Shown here piece after piece: positions 1 through 8,429 of a DNA stretch of 64,000 nt. Position numbers and translations under genes: made by a program. The notes below the pieces were generated by a model. That model was given only the letters and a program-made list of their open reading frames with translations, was not told the origin of the DNA and did no database searches. Source of the stretch: Methylocystis parvus OBBP (GTDB lineage: Bacteria; Pseudomonadota; Alphaproteobacteria; Rhizobiales; Beijerinckiaceae); assembly GCF_027571405.1 (NCBI RefSeq), contig NZ_CP092968.1, positions 3,556,001-3,620,000 on the forward strand. The letters are read 5' to 3'. Positions within the stretch are counted from its first letter, which is position 1, and the number at the start of each line of letters is the position of its first letter.

Positions 1-1219
1 GTCGAGCGCGCATCCCGAATTTTCGTTCCTGCCGCGCAAATTCAAGATCGCCGTGACCGGCGCGGCGCATGACCGCGCGGCGATCATGGTTCACGACATC
101 GGCCTCGCAATCGAGACGAATGAAGCGGGCGAGACCGGCTACAAGGTCGTCGTCGGCGGCGGTCTCGGGCGTTCGCCTTTCGTCGGCAAGGCGATCCGCG
201 ACTTTGTGTCGCGGGCCGATCTCCTCGCTTATCTCGAAGCGATCCTGCGCGTCTACAACCGTTTCGGGCGTCGCGACAACAAATACAAGGCGCGCATCAA
301 GATCCTCGTTCACGAAAAGGGGATCGACGAGGTTCGGCAGGCGGTCGAGGCCGAATTCGCCGCGATGGACCGTTCGGTTTTCTCCTACGATCCCGCCGAA
401 TTCGAGCGCATCGCGGCTTTCTTCGCGCCGCCGCCCTACGAGACGCTGACGGCGGAATCCGAGAAGCTGCGCGCCGAAAGCGTCGCGCATCCGGCCTTCG
501 GCAATTTCGTCGACGTCAATGTCTCGCCCCACAAGGTTCCGGGCTACGCCGTCGTCACCGTGTCGCTGAAGCCCATCGGCGGCATTCCGGGCGACGCCAC
601 CTCGCAGCAGATGCGCGTTCTCGCCGACGCCAGCGAGCGCTTCGGCTTCGGGGAGCTCCGCATCAGCCACGAGCAGAACGTCATCCTGCCGCATGTGAAG
701 CAGGACGAGCTCTTCGATCTTTGGAAGACGCTCGACGCCGCCGGCCTCGCCACGGCGAACGCCGGCCTCGTCTCGGACATCATCTCCTGCCCGGGCCTCG
801 ATTACTGCGCGCTCGCCACGGCGCGCTCCATTCCGGTCGCGCAGGCGATCTCCAGGCGCTTCTCCGACCTGTCGCGCCAGCGGCGCATCGGCAAGCTCGG
901 GATCAAGATTTCCGGCTGCATCAACGCCTGCGGCCATCACCATGTCGGCGCCATCGGCATTCTCGGCCTCGAAAAGAAGGGCCAGGAATCCTATCAGATC
1001 ACGCTTGGCGGCGATCCGACCTTCTCGGCGGCGATCGGCGAAATCGTCGGTCCCGGCGTGACCGCCGACCAGGTTCCCGACGTGATCGAGCATATTGTCG
1101 ATTTCTATCTGGCCGAGCGCCAGGAGAACGAGACGTTCATCCAGACATGGCGGCGCGTCGGTCACGCCCGTTTCAAGGACGTGCTGCGCCGGGAGGGCGA
1201 AGATGGCGCTGATATCTGA
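1..1219 (+). CDS. cysI: Sulfite reductase hemoprotein, CysI type, 5' end outside the window
   Basis: Catalytic subunit of assimilatory sulfite reduction, taking sulfite to sulfide on a siroheme coupled to a [4Fe-4S] cluster. The window opens inside the gene: the frame runs from base 2 for 405 codons, so the N-terminal part is missing. The cluster cysteines are visible as CPGLDYC (788-808) and GCINACGHHH (about 914-940), the C-x5-C ... C-x3-C pattern of the sulfite/nitrite reductase family. The 3' end overlaps the next gene by 17 bases, and everything down to cysN is tightly coupled, which favours sulfite over nitrite as substrate. The electron donor cannot be told from this fragment. Confidence 0.9.
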   Translation, partial: SSAHPEFSFLPRKFKIAVTGAAHDRAAIMVHDIGLAIETNEAGETGYKVVVGGGLGRSPFVGKAIRDFVSRADLLAYLEAILRVYNRFGRRDNKYKARIKILVHEKGIDEVRQAVEAEFAAMDRSVFSYDPAEFERIAAFFAPPPYETLTAESEKLRAESVAHPAFGNFVDVNVSPHKVPGYAVVTVSLKPIGGIPGDATSQQMRVLADASERFGFGELRISHEQNVILPHVKQDELFDLWKTLDAAGLATANAGLVSDIISCPGLDYCALATARSIPVAQAISRRFSDLSRQRRIGKLGIKISGCINACGHHHVGAIGILGLEKKGQESYQITLGGDPTFSAAIGEIVGPGVTADQVPDVIEHIVDFYLAERQENETFIQTWRRVGHARFKDVLRREGEDGADI

Positions 1220-1709
1220 CGGCCGTTTCGTCGAAGACGGCTGGCGTCGGCTCGCCGAGGAAGAGGGCCTGCCCAAGAGCGGCAAGATTGTCGTGTCGCT
1301 CGCGCGGCTCGAGCACGCGCTCGCGCATCTTTCCGACGGCGTGTCGCTCGGCGTGAATGCGCCGAACACGACCGATCCGGGCGCGCTCGCCGCCGCCCTG
1401 CCGCGTCTGCAGCTCGTCGAGGTCGTCTTTCCGGCCTTCGCCGACGGACGCGGCTTTTCACTCGCGCGGCTGATCCGCCGCGCCGGTTTCAAAGGCGAGT
1501 TGCGCGCGAGCGGCCGCCTGCTCGCCGATCAATATGCGCATGCGCTGGGCTGCGGCTTCGACACGGTCGAAATCCCCGACGACATCGCCGAACGGCAGGA
1601 CGAATCCCAGTGGCGGGCGGCGCTGGCCGCGCATGCCCGCACTTACCAGCGCGGCTATGTCGCCGCGGGCTCGATCCTTGACGCGCGGCGGAAGGCGGCG
1701 GCGAAATGA
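1203..1709 (+). CDS. DUF934 family protein of the cysteine operon
   Basis: Cytoplasmic 168-residue protein with no signal or membrane segment. The family is known mainly from proteobacterial cysteine operons, between the sulfite reductase and APS reductase genes, exactly as here; I know of no established biochemical role. I chose the ATG at 1203 (MALISDGRFVEDGW) because it restarts translation inside the end of cysI; the open frame extends further upstream only as an overlap with cysI. The C-terminal half contains an LxxxGFxGELRASGRLLADQ-like stretch typical of the family. Its stop overlaps the cysH start as ATGA, so it is co-translated with both neighbours. A role in assembling or supplying electrons to sulfite reductase is only a guess from position. 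Confidence 0.8.
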   Translation: MALISDGRFVEDGWRRLAEEEGLPKSGKIVVSLARLEHALAHLSDGVSLGVNAPNTTDPGALAAALPRLQLVEVVFPAFADGRGFSLARLIRRAGFKGELRASGRLLADQYAHALGCGFDTVEIPDDIAERQDESQWRAALAAHARTYQRGYVAAGSILDARRKAAAK

Positions 1710-2467
1710 CGGTTTCTATCGCGGAGATTCTGGAGCCCCGCCTCGCGGCGCTCGATCTTGACCATCGCCTGCAGCTCGTGCGCGAATTCATTCCCGGCCG
1801 CCTCGTTTTCACGACGAGCTTCGGCGTGGAGGATCAATTCATCACCCATTCGATTTTCACCCAGGGTCTCGACATCGACGTCGTGACGATCGATACAGGC
1901 CGCCTCTTCCCGGAGACCTATACGCTTTGGGAAGAGACCGAGGCGCGCTACGCCCGCCGCATCCGCGCCGCCTATCCGCAGGCCGCGCCGCTCGAAGCGC
2001 TCGTCGAAGAGCAGGGGGTCAACGGCTTCTATAAATCCGTCGACGCGCGCAAGGCCTGCTGTCATGTGCGTAAGGTCGAGCCGCTGTCGCGCCTGCTCGA
2101 CGGCGTCTCGGGCTGGATCACCGGTCTGCGCGCCGATCAATCTCAGGCCCGCGCCGACGCGCCTCTCATCGCGTTCGACGCCGGTCACAAGGCGCTCAAG
2201 ATCAACCCCGTGATCGATTACACGCGCGACGCGATCGTGGAGGCGACGCAGGAATTTTCAATTCCAGTGAACGGGCTGCACGCAAAGGGCTTCCTCTCCA
2301 TCGGCTGCGCGCCCTGCACGCGCGCCATTCAGCCCGGCGAGGACGAACGCGCCGGCCGCTGGTGGTGGGAGCAGGACGACAAGAAGGAATGCGGCCTGCA
2401 TGTCGGCGAAGACGGCGTTCTGCGTCGCGGTCCGGCGAAGCCCGCCGCGCCGGAGGTCTTCGGATGA
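1706..2467 (+). CDS. cysH: Assimilatory adenylyl-sulfate (APS) reductase
   Basis: Reduces APS (or PAPS) to sulfite with electrons from thioredoxin. The 253-residue protein has a PP-loop nucleotide-binding N-terminal half (TTSFGVEDQ near residue 37) and the paired cysteines CC at 118-119 plus C201 and C204 (GCAPCTRA) that bind a [4Fe-4S] cluster. These cysteines mark the APS-using bacterial/plant type, not the cluster-free PAPS type of enteric bacteria. The catalytic cysteine lies in ECGLH (C229). It starts with ATGA overlap on the DUF934 gene and ends with ATGA overlap on cysD. No APS kinase domain is seen in the visible operon, consistent with direct use of APS. Confidence 0.92.
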   Translation: MTVSIAEILEPRLAALDLDHRLQLVREFIPGRLVFTTSFGVEDQFITHSIFTQGLDIDVVTIDTGRLFPETYTLWEETEARYARRIRAAYPQAAPLEALVEEQGVNGFYKSVDARKACCHVRKVEPLSRLLDGVSGWITGLRADQSQARADAPLIAFDAGHKALKINPVIDYTRDAIVEATQEFSIPVNGLHAKGFLSIGCAPCTRAIQPGEDERAGRWWWEQDDKKECGLHVGEDGVLRRGPAKPAAPEVFG

Positions 2468-3381
2468 GCGCGCTGCCGACACGTTCGCTCGGTCATCTCG
2501 ATCGCCTCGAGGCCGAGAGCATTCACATCATGCGCGAGGCCGTCGCGGAATGTGAAAAGCCTGTAATGCTGTTTTCGATCGGCAAGGATTCCATGGCGAT
2601 GCTTCATGTCGCCCGGAAAGCTTTCTATCCGTCGAAAATTCCCTTCCCGCTTCTGCACGTCAACACGACGTGGAAGTTCCGGGAAATGATCGAATTTCGC
2701 GACAATATCGTCAGGGAATGGGATCTGGAGCTGATCGAATATGTCAATCCCAAGGGGATTGAGATGAATATCAGCCCCTTCGTGCATGGTTCGAAACTGC
2801 ATACCGAGATCATGAAGACGGAGGCGCTGAAGCAGGCGCTCGACAAATACAAGTTCGACGCGGCCTTTGGCGGCGCGCGCCGCGACGAGGAGAAGTCCCG
2901 CGCCAAGGAGCGCGTGCTTTCTTTCCGCACGGCGCAGCATCGCTGGGACCCCAAGAACCAGCGTCCCGAGTTCTGGCGCCTCTACAATACGCGCAAGGCG
3001 CCGGGCGAGAGCCTGCGCATCTTCCCCATGTCCAATTGGACCGAAGCGGACATCTGGGACTATGTCGCGCGCGAGAACATTCCCGTCGTGCCGCTTTACT
3101 TCGCCAAGGAGCGCCCGGTCGTGCGCCGCAGCGGCACGCTGATCATGGTCGACGACGCGCGCATGACGCTCGAGCCCGGCGAAACGGTCGAAAAGAAGAT
3201 GGTGCGTTTCCGCACGCTGGGCTGCTATCCGCTCACGGGCGGCATCGAAAGCGAAGCGGCGACGCTCGACGAGATCATTACGGAAATGCGCGAGAGCCGC
3301 TCCTCCGAACGGCAGGGCCGCCTCATCGACCATGACGGCTCCAGCTCGATGGAGCAGAAGAAGCAGGAAGGGTATTTTTGA
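2464..3381 (+). CDS. cysD: Sulfate adenylyltransferase subunit 2 (ATP sulfurylase small subunit)
   Basis: With CysN forms ATP sulfurylase, which activates sulfate to adenylyl sulfate. The 305-residue protein has the PP-loop motif as [11 protein letters not shown] (residues about 37-47), then the conserved [11 protein letters not shown] and [15 protein letters not shown] blocks, and ends with the family tail QEGYF. I place the start at ATG 2464 ([18 protein letters not shown]), which overlaps the cysH stop as ATGA and matches the usual length of about 300 residues; the frame continues upstream inside cysH but without family similarity. The stop shares one base with the cysN start, so the pair is made in stoichiometric coupling. 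Confidence 0.95.
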   Translation: MSALPTRSLGHLDRLEAESIHIMREAVAECEKPVMLFSIGKDSMAMLHVARKAFYPSKIPFPLLHVNTTWKFREMIEFRDNIVREWDLELIEYVNPKGIEMNISPFVHGSKLHTEIMKTEALKQALDKYKFDAAFGGARRDEEKSRAKERVLSFRTAQHRWDPKNQRPEFWRLYNTRKAPGESLRIFPMSNWTEADIWDYVARENIPVVPLYFAKERPVVRRSGTLIMVDDARMTLEPGETVEKKMVRFRTLGCYPLTGGIESEAATLDEIITEMRESRSSERQGRLIDHDGSSSMEQKKQEGYF

Positions 3382-5015
3382 TGAGCGCCGAGGTCATCGA
3401 CGCGCCCGCGCCGGCCGTCGCGCGTCACGCCGCCGACAAGCCGCTGCTGCGCTTCATCACCTGCGGTTCGGTCGACGACGGCAAGTCGACGTTGATCGGC
3501 CGTCTGCTCTACGACGCGGAACTTGCGCCGGACGATCTCATCGCCGCTCTCGAAGCCGACTCGAAAAAGCACGGCACGCAGGGAGACGATCTCGACTTCG
3601 CGCTGCTCGTCGACGGCCTCGCGGCCGAGCGCGAGCAGGGCATCACCATCGACGTCGCCTATCGCTATTTCGCGACGGACAAGCGCAAATTCATCGTCGC
3701 CGACACGCCCGGCCACGAACAATACACCCGCAACATGGCGGTCGGCGCCTCGACGGCCGATCTCGCCATTCTGCTTGTCGACGCGCGCAAGGGCATCCTG
3801 CCGCAGACGCGCCGCCACAGCATGATCACTTCGATGTTCGGCGTGCGGCACGTCGTCGTCGCCGTGAACAAGATGGACCTCGTCGATTACAGCGAGGAGA
3901 TCTTCCGCAAGATCGAGGCGGATTTCCGCGAATTCGCGAAACATCTGCGCTTCGCCTCCATTTACGTTCTGCCGCTCGTCGCCAAGGACGGCGACAATCT
4001 CGTGCATGGCGGCGCCGTCAACATGCCCTGGCATGACGGCCCGCCTTTGCTGACCTATCTCGAAGGCGTCGCGGTCGAGGATGTGATGCGCATCGCGCCC
4101 TTCCGCATGCCGGTGCAATGGGTCAATCGCCCCAATCTCGATTTCCGCGGTTTTTCCGGCTTCATCAGCGGCGGCAATATCCGCCCCGGCGACATTGTCC
4201 GCATCCTGCCCCTGGGCCGCGACACGCGCGTTTCGCGCGTCGTCACCTATGACGGCGATCTCGAAAGCGCCGTCTCCGGCCAAGCCGTGACGATCACGCT
4301 CGCGGAAGAGATCGACTGCTCGCGCGGCGATCTCCTGTCCTCGCCCGTCTCGCCCGCGAAAGCGGGCGACCGGCTGGAGGCGAAGCTGCTATGGCTCGTG
4401 CGCGAGCCGCTTGTGGTCGGCAAGAGCTATCTGCTGAAAATCGGCGCCAGGACGACGCCAGCGAGCGTGAGCGAAGTCGAATCCCGCATCGAGATCGAGT
4501 CCGGCCTCGCCGCGCCGATCGCGTCGGGCGAAACGCTCGCCTTCAACGAGATCGGCGAAGCCAGATTGTCGTTGGAGACCGTCGTCGCCTGCGACGCTTA
4601 CGTCGAGAATCGCGAGACGGGCGGCTTCATCCTCATCGACCGCATCACCAATGAGACGGTCGCCGTTGGCATGGTGAAGACGGTTGCGGCCTCCGAGCGC
4701 CGCGCCGCCGCGCCGTTGACCGATCTCAGCTACGCCTCGATGGAAGGCGTGGCGATCGAGCGCGAGAGCTATCGTCCCTCGCGGCGGCGCAGCCTTGCAA
4801 AGGCCTTCTCCTGGCTGGTCCCGGCGAGCCTCTCGACCTTCGTGATCGTCAACGCTTTCCTGCACGATCCGTCGCTCTCCGCCGAGATCACCGGCGTCGA
4901 GATGATCGCGATCTTCGCGCTCTATTACTTCCACGAGCGCTTCTGGACGCGTTACAGCTACGGGCTGGAAGGAAAGAAGGAGCGGCCGGCGCCGGGCGTT
5001 GATCCGGGGATTTGA
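3381..5015 (+). CDS. cysN: Sulfate adenylyltransferase subunit 1 (CysN) with a C-terminal DUF2061 membrane domain
   Basis: GTPase subunit of ATP sulfurylase. G1 is GSVDDGKSTLIGRLL, G3 DTPGHEQYTRNMA and G4 NKMDLVD, followed by the beta-barrel domains of elongation-factor-like GTPases. The protein is 544 residues; an ordinary CysN ends near residue 470, and CysNC proteins continue with an APS kinase. Here the extra 75 residues are instead a DUF2061-like module: RSLAKAFSWL, a hydrophobic stretch, ITGVEMIAIFALYYFHERFW. No Walker A of APS kinase follows. The ATG at 3381 overlaps the cysD stop by one base; a TTG directly before it is less likely. The module may hold the enzyme at the membrane; that is inference. 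Confidence 0.93.
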   Translation: MSAEVIDAPAPAVARHAADKPLLRFITCGSVDDGKSTLIGRLLYDAELAPDDLIAALEADSKKHGTQGDDLDFALLVDGLAAEREQGITIDVAYRYFATDKRKFIVADTPGHEQYTRNMAVGASTADLAILLVDARKGILPQTRRHSMITSMFGVRHVVVAVNKMDLVDYSEEIFRKIEADFREFAKHLRFASIYVLPLVAKDGDNLVHGGAVNMPWHDGPPLLTYLEGVAVEDVMRIAPFRMPVQWVNRPNLDFRGFSGFISGGNIRPGDIVRILPLGRDTRVSRVVTYDGDLESAVSGQAVTITLAEEIDCSRGDLLSSPVSPAKAGDRLEAKLLWLVREPLVVGKSYLLKIGARTTPASVSEVESRIEIESGLAAPIASGETLAFNEIGEARLSLETVVACDAYVENRETGGFILIDRITNETVAVGMVKTVAASERRAAAPLTDLSYASMEGVAIERESYRPSRRRSLAKAFSWLVPASLSTFVIVNAFLHDPSLSAEITGVEMIAIFALYYFHERFWTRYSYGLEGKKERPAPGVDPGI

Positions 5016-5046
5016 TCGCCCTTACCCGTTCCGTCTATCGTCTACC

Positions 5047-5127
5047 GTCATTGCGAGCGAAGCGAAGCAATCCAGAGCCACATCACGGCTCTGGATTGCT
5101 TCGTCGCTTGCGCTCCTCGCAATGACG
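5047..5127. repeat. REP-like palindromic repeat, family A, copy 1
   Basis: Two inverted arms: GTCATTGCGAGCGAAGCGAA then GCAATCCAGAGCC on the left, and their complement ending CTCCTCGCAATGACG on the right. It lies between the convergent ends of cysN and polA and can form a long hairpin. Related copies occur at 11246, 31826, 34356, 34484 and 36339, always between genes. No transposase is adjacent. Confidence 0.85.
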
Positions 5128-5140
5128 GGAAGAAGTGGCC

Positions 5141-8140
5141 TCAATGCGCCTCATCCCAGTTCTTCGCCGCGCGCGCGTCGACATGGAGCGGCACGCTCAT
5201 GTGAACGGCAGGAAGCGGCGCCTGCTCCATGATGCGGCGCGCGACAATGATCGTCGCCTCGGCTTCCGCCTCCGGCGCCTCGAACACCAGCTCGTCGTGC
5301 ACCTGCAATAGCATCTGCGCATGGAGGCCTGCGTCCGTCAGCGCCTCATCCATCCGCACCATTGCGCGGCGGATGATGTCGGCCGCCGCGCCCTGAATCG
5401 GCGCGTTGATCGCCGCGCGTTCGTAGAAGGCGCGGTCCGAAGGATTGGCCGACGACATGCGCGGGAAGTGCAGTGAGCGGCCGAAGATCGTCGTCACGCA
5501 GAATTTTTCGCGCACCGTCTTCTTCGTCGCCTCCATGTAATCCTTAATGCCGGGAAAGCGCTCGAAATATTTCTTGATATAGGCGCTCGCCTCTTCGCGA
5601 GGGATGGAGAGCTGATTGGCGAGGCCGAAGGCCGATATGCCGTAGATGATTCCGAAATTGATCGCCTTGGCGCGGCGGCGCACTTCGGGCGGCATGTCCT
5701 TCACCGGCACGCCGAACATTTCGGACGCCGTCATGGCGTGAATGTCGATCCCATCCGCGAAGGCTTTCTTCAATTGCGGAATGTCGGCGATATGGGCGAG
5801 GAGCCGCAGCTCGATCTGCGAATAGTCGGCGGAAATCAGCACATGGCCGGGCGAGGCGATGAAGGCCTTGCGGATCTTGCGGCCCGCCTCGTTGCGCACG
5901 GGGATGTTCTGCAGATTGGGCTCCGAGGAGGATAGCCGCCCCGTCGTCGTCGCCGCGAGCGAATAGCAGGTATGGACGCGCCCCGTTTCCTTGTTCACGA
6001 AGCCGGGCAAAGCGTCCGCATAGGTGCTTTTCAACTTGGAGAGCTGGCGCCAGTCGAGGATGCGGCGCGCGAAATCATTGCCTTCGGCCGCGAGGTCTTC
6101 CAGCACGCTCGCCGAGGTCGACCACGCGCCCGTCGCCGTCTTCTTCGCGCCGGGCAGGCCCATTTTGCCGAAGAGAATGTCGCCCAATTGCTTGGGCGAG
6201 CCGAGATTGAAGCTCTCGCCCGCCAGCTCGAAAATATCGGCCTCCAGCCGCACCATCTCCTGCGCGAATTCGCCCGAGAGGCGCGAGAGCATGTGGCGGT
6301 CGATGGTGATCCCGCGCCGCTCCATGCGCGCGAGCGTCTCGACCATCGGGCGCTCCAGCGTCTCATAGACAGCGGCCTTGCGCTCGGCGGGCAGGCGCGG
6401 GATTAGCGCGCGCCACAGGCGCAGCGACACGTCGGCGTCCTCCGCCGCATATTCCGTCGCCTTGTCGAGGGCGACGCGCGCGAATCCGATGAAATTGCGT
6501 CCCGTGCCGGCGACCTGCGCGAAAGTGATGTTCTCGTGGTCCAGATGTTTCTTCGCGAGTTCGTCGAGGCCGTGATTGTTGCGCCCCGTATCGAGCGCAT
6601 AGGAGATCAGCATCGTGTCTTCGATGGGGCCGACGGCGATCCCGTAGCGCGACAGAACCTCCAGATCATATTTCATGTTCTGCGCGATCTTCAGGACGGC
6701 GTCATCCTCAAAAAGCGGCTTGAGTTGCCTGATTGCGGTTTCAAGAGGGATTTGCCCGGCGACAAGATCGGCCCCGCCGAAAAGATCGCCATCGCCGCCT
6801 TCGCGATGGCCCAGCGGAATATAGCAGGCGCGGCCCGGTCCAAGCGCGAGCGACACGCCGACGAGCTCGCAGCTCATGGGATCGAGCGAGGTCGTCTCCG
6901 TGTCGAGCGCGACAAGGCCGGCTTCGAATGCGTCGGCGATCCATTGGTCGAGCCGCTCGATCGACATGACCGTCTCATAGCTCGAACGGTCGATTTTCGA
7001 GGCGAGCGCTTCGGCCTTTCGCGCGGCGGCGAGCGCGGAAGGGGCGTAGCCATCGGCGACGAGCTTGTGGGCCGCCGGTTCTTTCCGTTCTACCGGCTTC
7101 GGAGCCGCCGCATGGTCGACCTCGCCATTGCGCGCGCGCCAGCCGGCCGGGCCGACAAAGTCGGGATCGGGCTCGATTTCGTGAATGTCCACGCCGTAAA
7201 GCTCGCCGACGCGGCGCGTGATCGTCGTGAACTCCATCGCCTGCAGAAAGGCGACGAGCTTTTTCGCATCTGGCTGATGAAGGCCCAAATCATCGAGCTT
7301 CGTCTCCACCGGCGCATCGCGCACCAGCTCCACGAGCTTCTTCGACAAGCGGATGAGTTTGACGGCCTCCGGGTCCGTCAGCGCTTCGCGGCGCTTGGGC
7401 TGCTTGATGCCGGGCGCCTTCTCCAGCAAAGTGTCGAGATCGCCATATTCATTGATGAGCTGCGCGGCGGTCTTCACGCCGACGCCTTTGGCGCCGGGCA
7501 CATTGTCGGTCGAGTCGCCCGCGAGCGCCTGCACGTCGACGACCTTGTCGGGCGTGACGCCGAAATAGTCGACGACCTCCGCCTCGTCGATCAGCCGCTC
7601 TTCGCGCGCGCCTTTCGTTCCAGCCGTCCCGGAGGCGGGGTCGTACATGGTGACGCCCGGATCCACGAGCTGCATCAGGTCTTTGTCGGCGGAGACGATG
7701 AGAACGTCCGCGCCCTTGGCGCGCGCCTGCGTCGCATAGGTGGCGATAAGGTCGTCCGCCTCATAGACGTCCTGCTCGATCGGCGTGAGCCCGAAAGCGC
7801 GCACGGCGGCGCGCATGAGCGGAAACTGCGGAATAAGGTCTTCCGGCGGCTCGGAGCGATGCGCCTTGTAATCCGGGTAGATTTCCTTGCGGAAGGAATT
7901 TTCGCTCTTGTCGAAGATGATCGCGAGATGGGTCGGCGTCCGGCCCGCCGCGCCCTCGCGCACGAATTGCAGCAGCTTCGTGCAGAAGAGCCGCACCGCG
8001 CCGGTGGGCAGGCGGTCCGAGCGGTAGTTGTATTTCGCATCCTGCCGGATCGACTGGAAATAAGCCCGGAAGACGAAGGAGGAGCCGTCGACGAGGAAGA
8101 CGTGGGAGCCGGGGCCGACGGGTTTGTGCGTGAGAGTCAT
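5141..8140 (-). CDS. polA: DNA polymerase I
   Basis: Repair and Okazaki-fragment polymerase, 999 residues. The N-terminal 5'-3' exonuclease (VDGSSFVFRAYF, later DKDLMQLV and GDSTDNVPG) covers about the first 300 residues. A proofreading domain follows with the intact metal ligands: LVALDTETTSLDP, then EDTMLISYALD. The polymerase domain has motif A SADYSQIELRLL, the O-helix KAINFGIIYGIS and motif C LQVHDELVFEAPE. All three activities should therefore be functional. The start ATG at 8138-8140 (MTLTHKPVGPGS) is chosen because homology begins just after it; the frame stays open upstream into low-complexity sequence and repeats. It converges on cysN with a repeat between. Confidence 0.96.
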   Translation of the reverse strand: MTLTHKPVGPGSHVFLVDGSSFVFRAYFQSIRQDAKYNYRSDRLPTGAVRLFCTKLLQFVREGAAGRTPTHLAIIFDKSENSFRKEIYPDYKAHRSEPPEDLIPQFPLMRAAVRAFGLTPIEQDVYEADDLIATYATQARAKGADVLIVSADKDLMQLVDPGVTMYDPASGTAGTKGAREERLIDEAEVVDYFGVTPDKVVDVQALAGDSTDNVPGAKGVGVKTAAQLINEYGDLDTLLEKAPGIKQPKRREALTDPEAVKLIRLSKKLVELVRDAPVETKLDDLGLHQPDAKKLVAFLQAMEFTTITRRVGELYGVDIHEIEPDPDFVGPAGWRARNGEVDHAAAPKPVERKEPAAHKLVADGYAPSALAAARKAEALASKIDRSSYETVMSIERLDQWIADAFEAGLVALDTETTSLDPMSCELVGVSLALGPGRACYIPLGHREGGDGDLFGGADLVAGQIPLETAIRQLKPLFEDDAVLKIAQNMKYDLEVLSRYGIAVGPIEDTMLISYALDTGRNNHGLDELAKKHLDHENITFAQVAGTGRNFIGFARVALDKATEYAAEDADVSLRLWRALIPRLPAERKAAVYETLERPMVETLARMERRGITIDRHMLSRLSGEFAQEMVRLEADIFELAGESFNLGSPKQLGDILFGKMGLPGAKKTATGAWSTSASVLEDLAAEGNDFARRILDWRQLSKLKSTYADALPGFVNKETGRVHTCYSLAATTTGRLSSSEPNLQNIPVRNEAGRKIRKAFIASPGHVLISADYSQIELRLLAHIADIPQLKKAFADGIDIHAMTASEMFGVPVKDMPPEVRRRAKAINFGIIYGISAFGLANQLSIPREEASAYIKKYFERFPGIKDYMEATKKTVREKFCVTTIFGRSLHFPRMSSANPSDRAFYERAAINAPIQGAAADIIRRAMVRMDEALTDAGLHAQMLLQVHDELVFEAPEAEAEATIIVARRIMEQAPLPAVHMSVPLHVDARAAKNWDEAH

Positions 8141-8177
8141 GGGCGCATTGTAGCGCTGGCTTGCCCCGCCGTCTTCC

Positions 8178-8216
8178 GTCATTGCGTCGCTTCGCTCACA
8201 AGGACAATCGCGTTTC
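8178..8216. repeat. Degenerate half copy of repeat family A
   Basis: GTCATTGCGTCGCTTCGCTCAC followed by a decayed remainder, just upstream of polA. Only one arm of the palindrome is recognisable. Confidence 0.45.
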
Positions 8217-8258
8217 GGGACGGCGGCGATCCGCGGTCTTGATGAAGGCCGCGGACTT

Positions 8259-8356
8259 TCCCTCCCCCCTTGCGGGGACGGCGGGGTGGGGGGAACGCCC
8301 GCGCAACGATCCAGATTGTCGACCCCCACCCTTAATCCCTCCCCGCAAGGGGAGGG
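8259..8356. repeat. Inverted repeat, family B (CCCTCCCC...GGGGAGGG), copy 1
   Basis: TCCCTCCCCCCTTGCGGGGA on the left and TCCCCGCAAGGGGAGGG on the right, about 60 bases apart, between polA and valS. The same short module recurs at 11177, 11339 and 29368. The 289-base gap between the two genes holds this element, the decayed family A arm and no gene. Confidence 0.7.
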
Positions 8357-8429
8357 ACGCGGCTCGCGATCAGCGCCGTTATTGACAGCGGCTATCAGCT
8401 TGCTCTCGGGCGTCAGCGGGGAACGGGGT

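Noticed and set aside
5047..5127. Family A repeats as CRISPR units or insertion-sequence ends
   Set aside because: They are single or paired palindromes between genes with no regular spacer series, no target duplications seen and no transposase or cas gene in the window.
6536..8242. Long open frame antisense to polA
   Set aside because: It is the reverse complement of a GC-rich gene whose codon bias keeps the opposite frame open; the product is arginine- and histidine-rich low-quality sequence with no domain.
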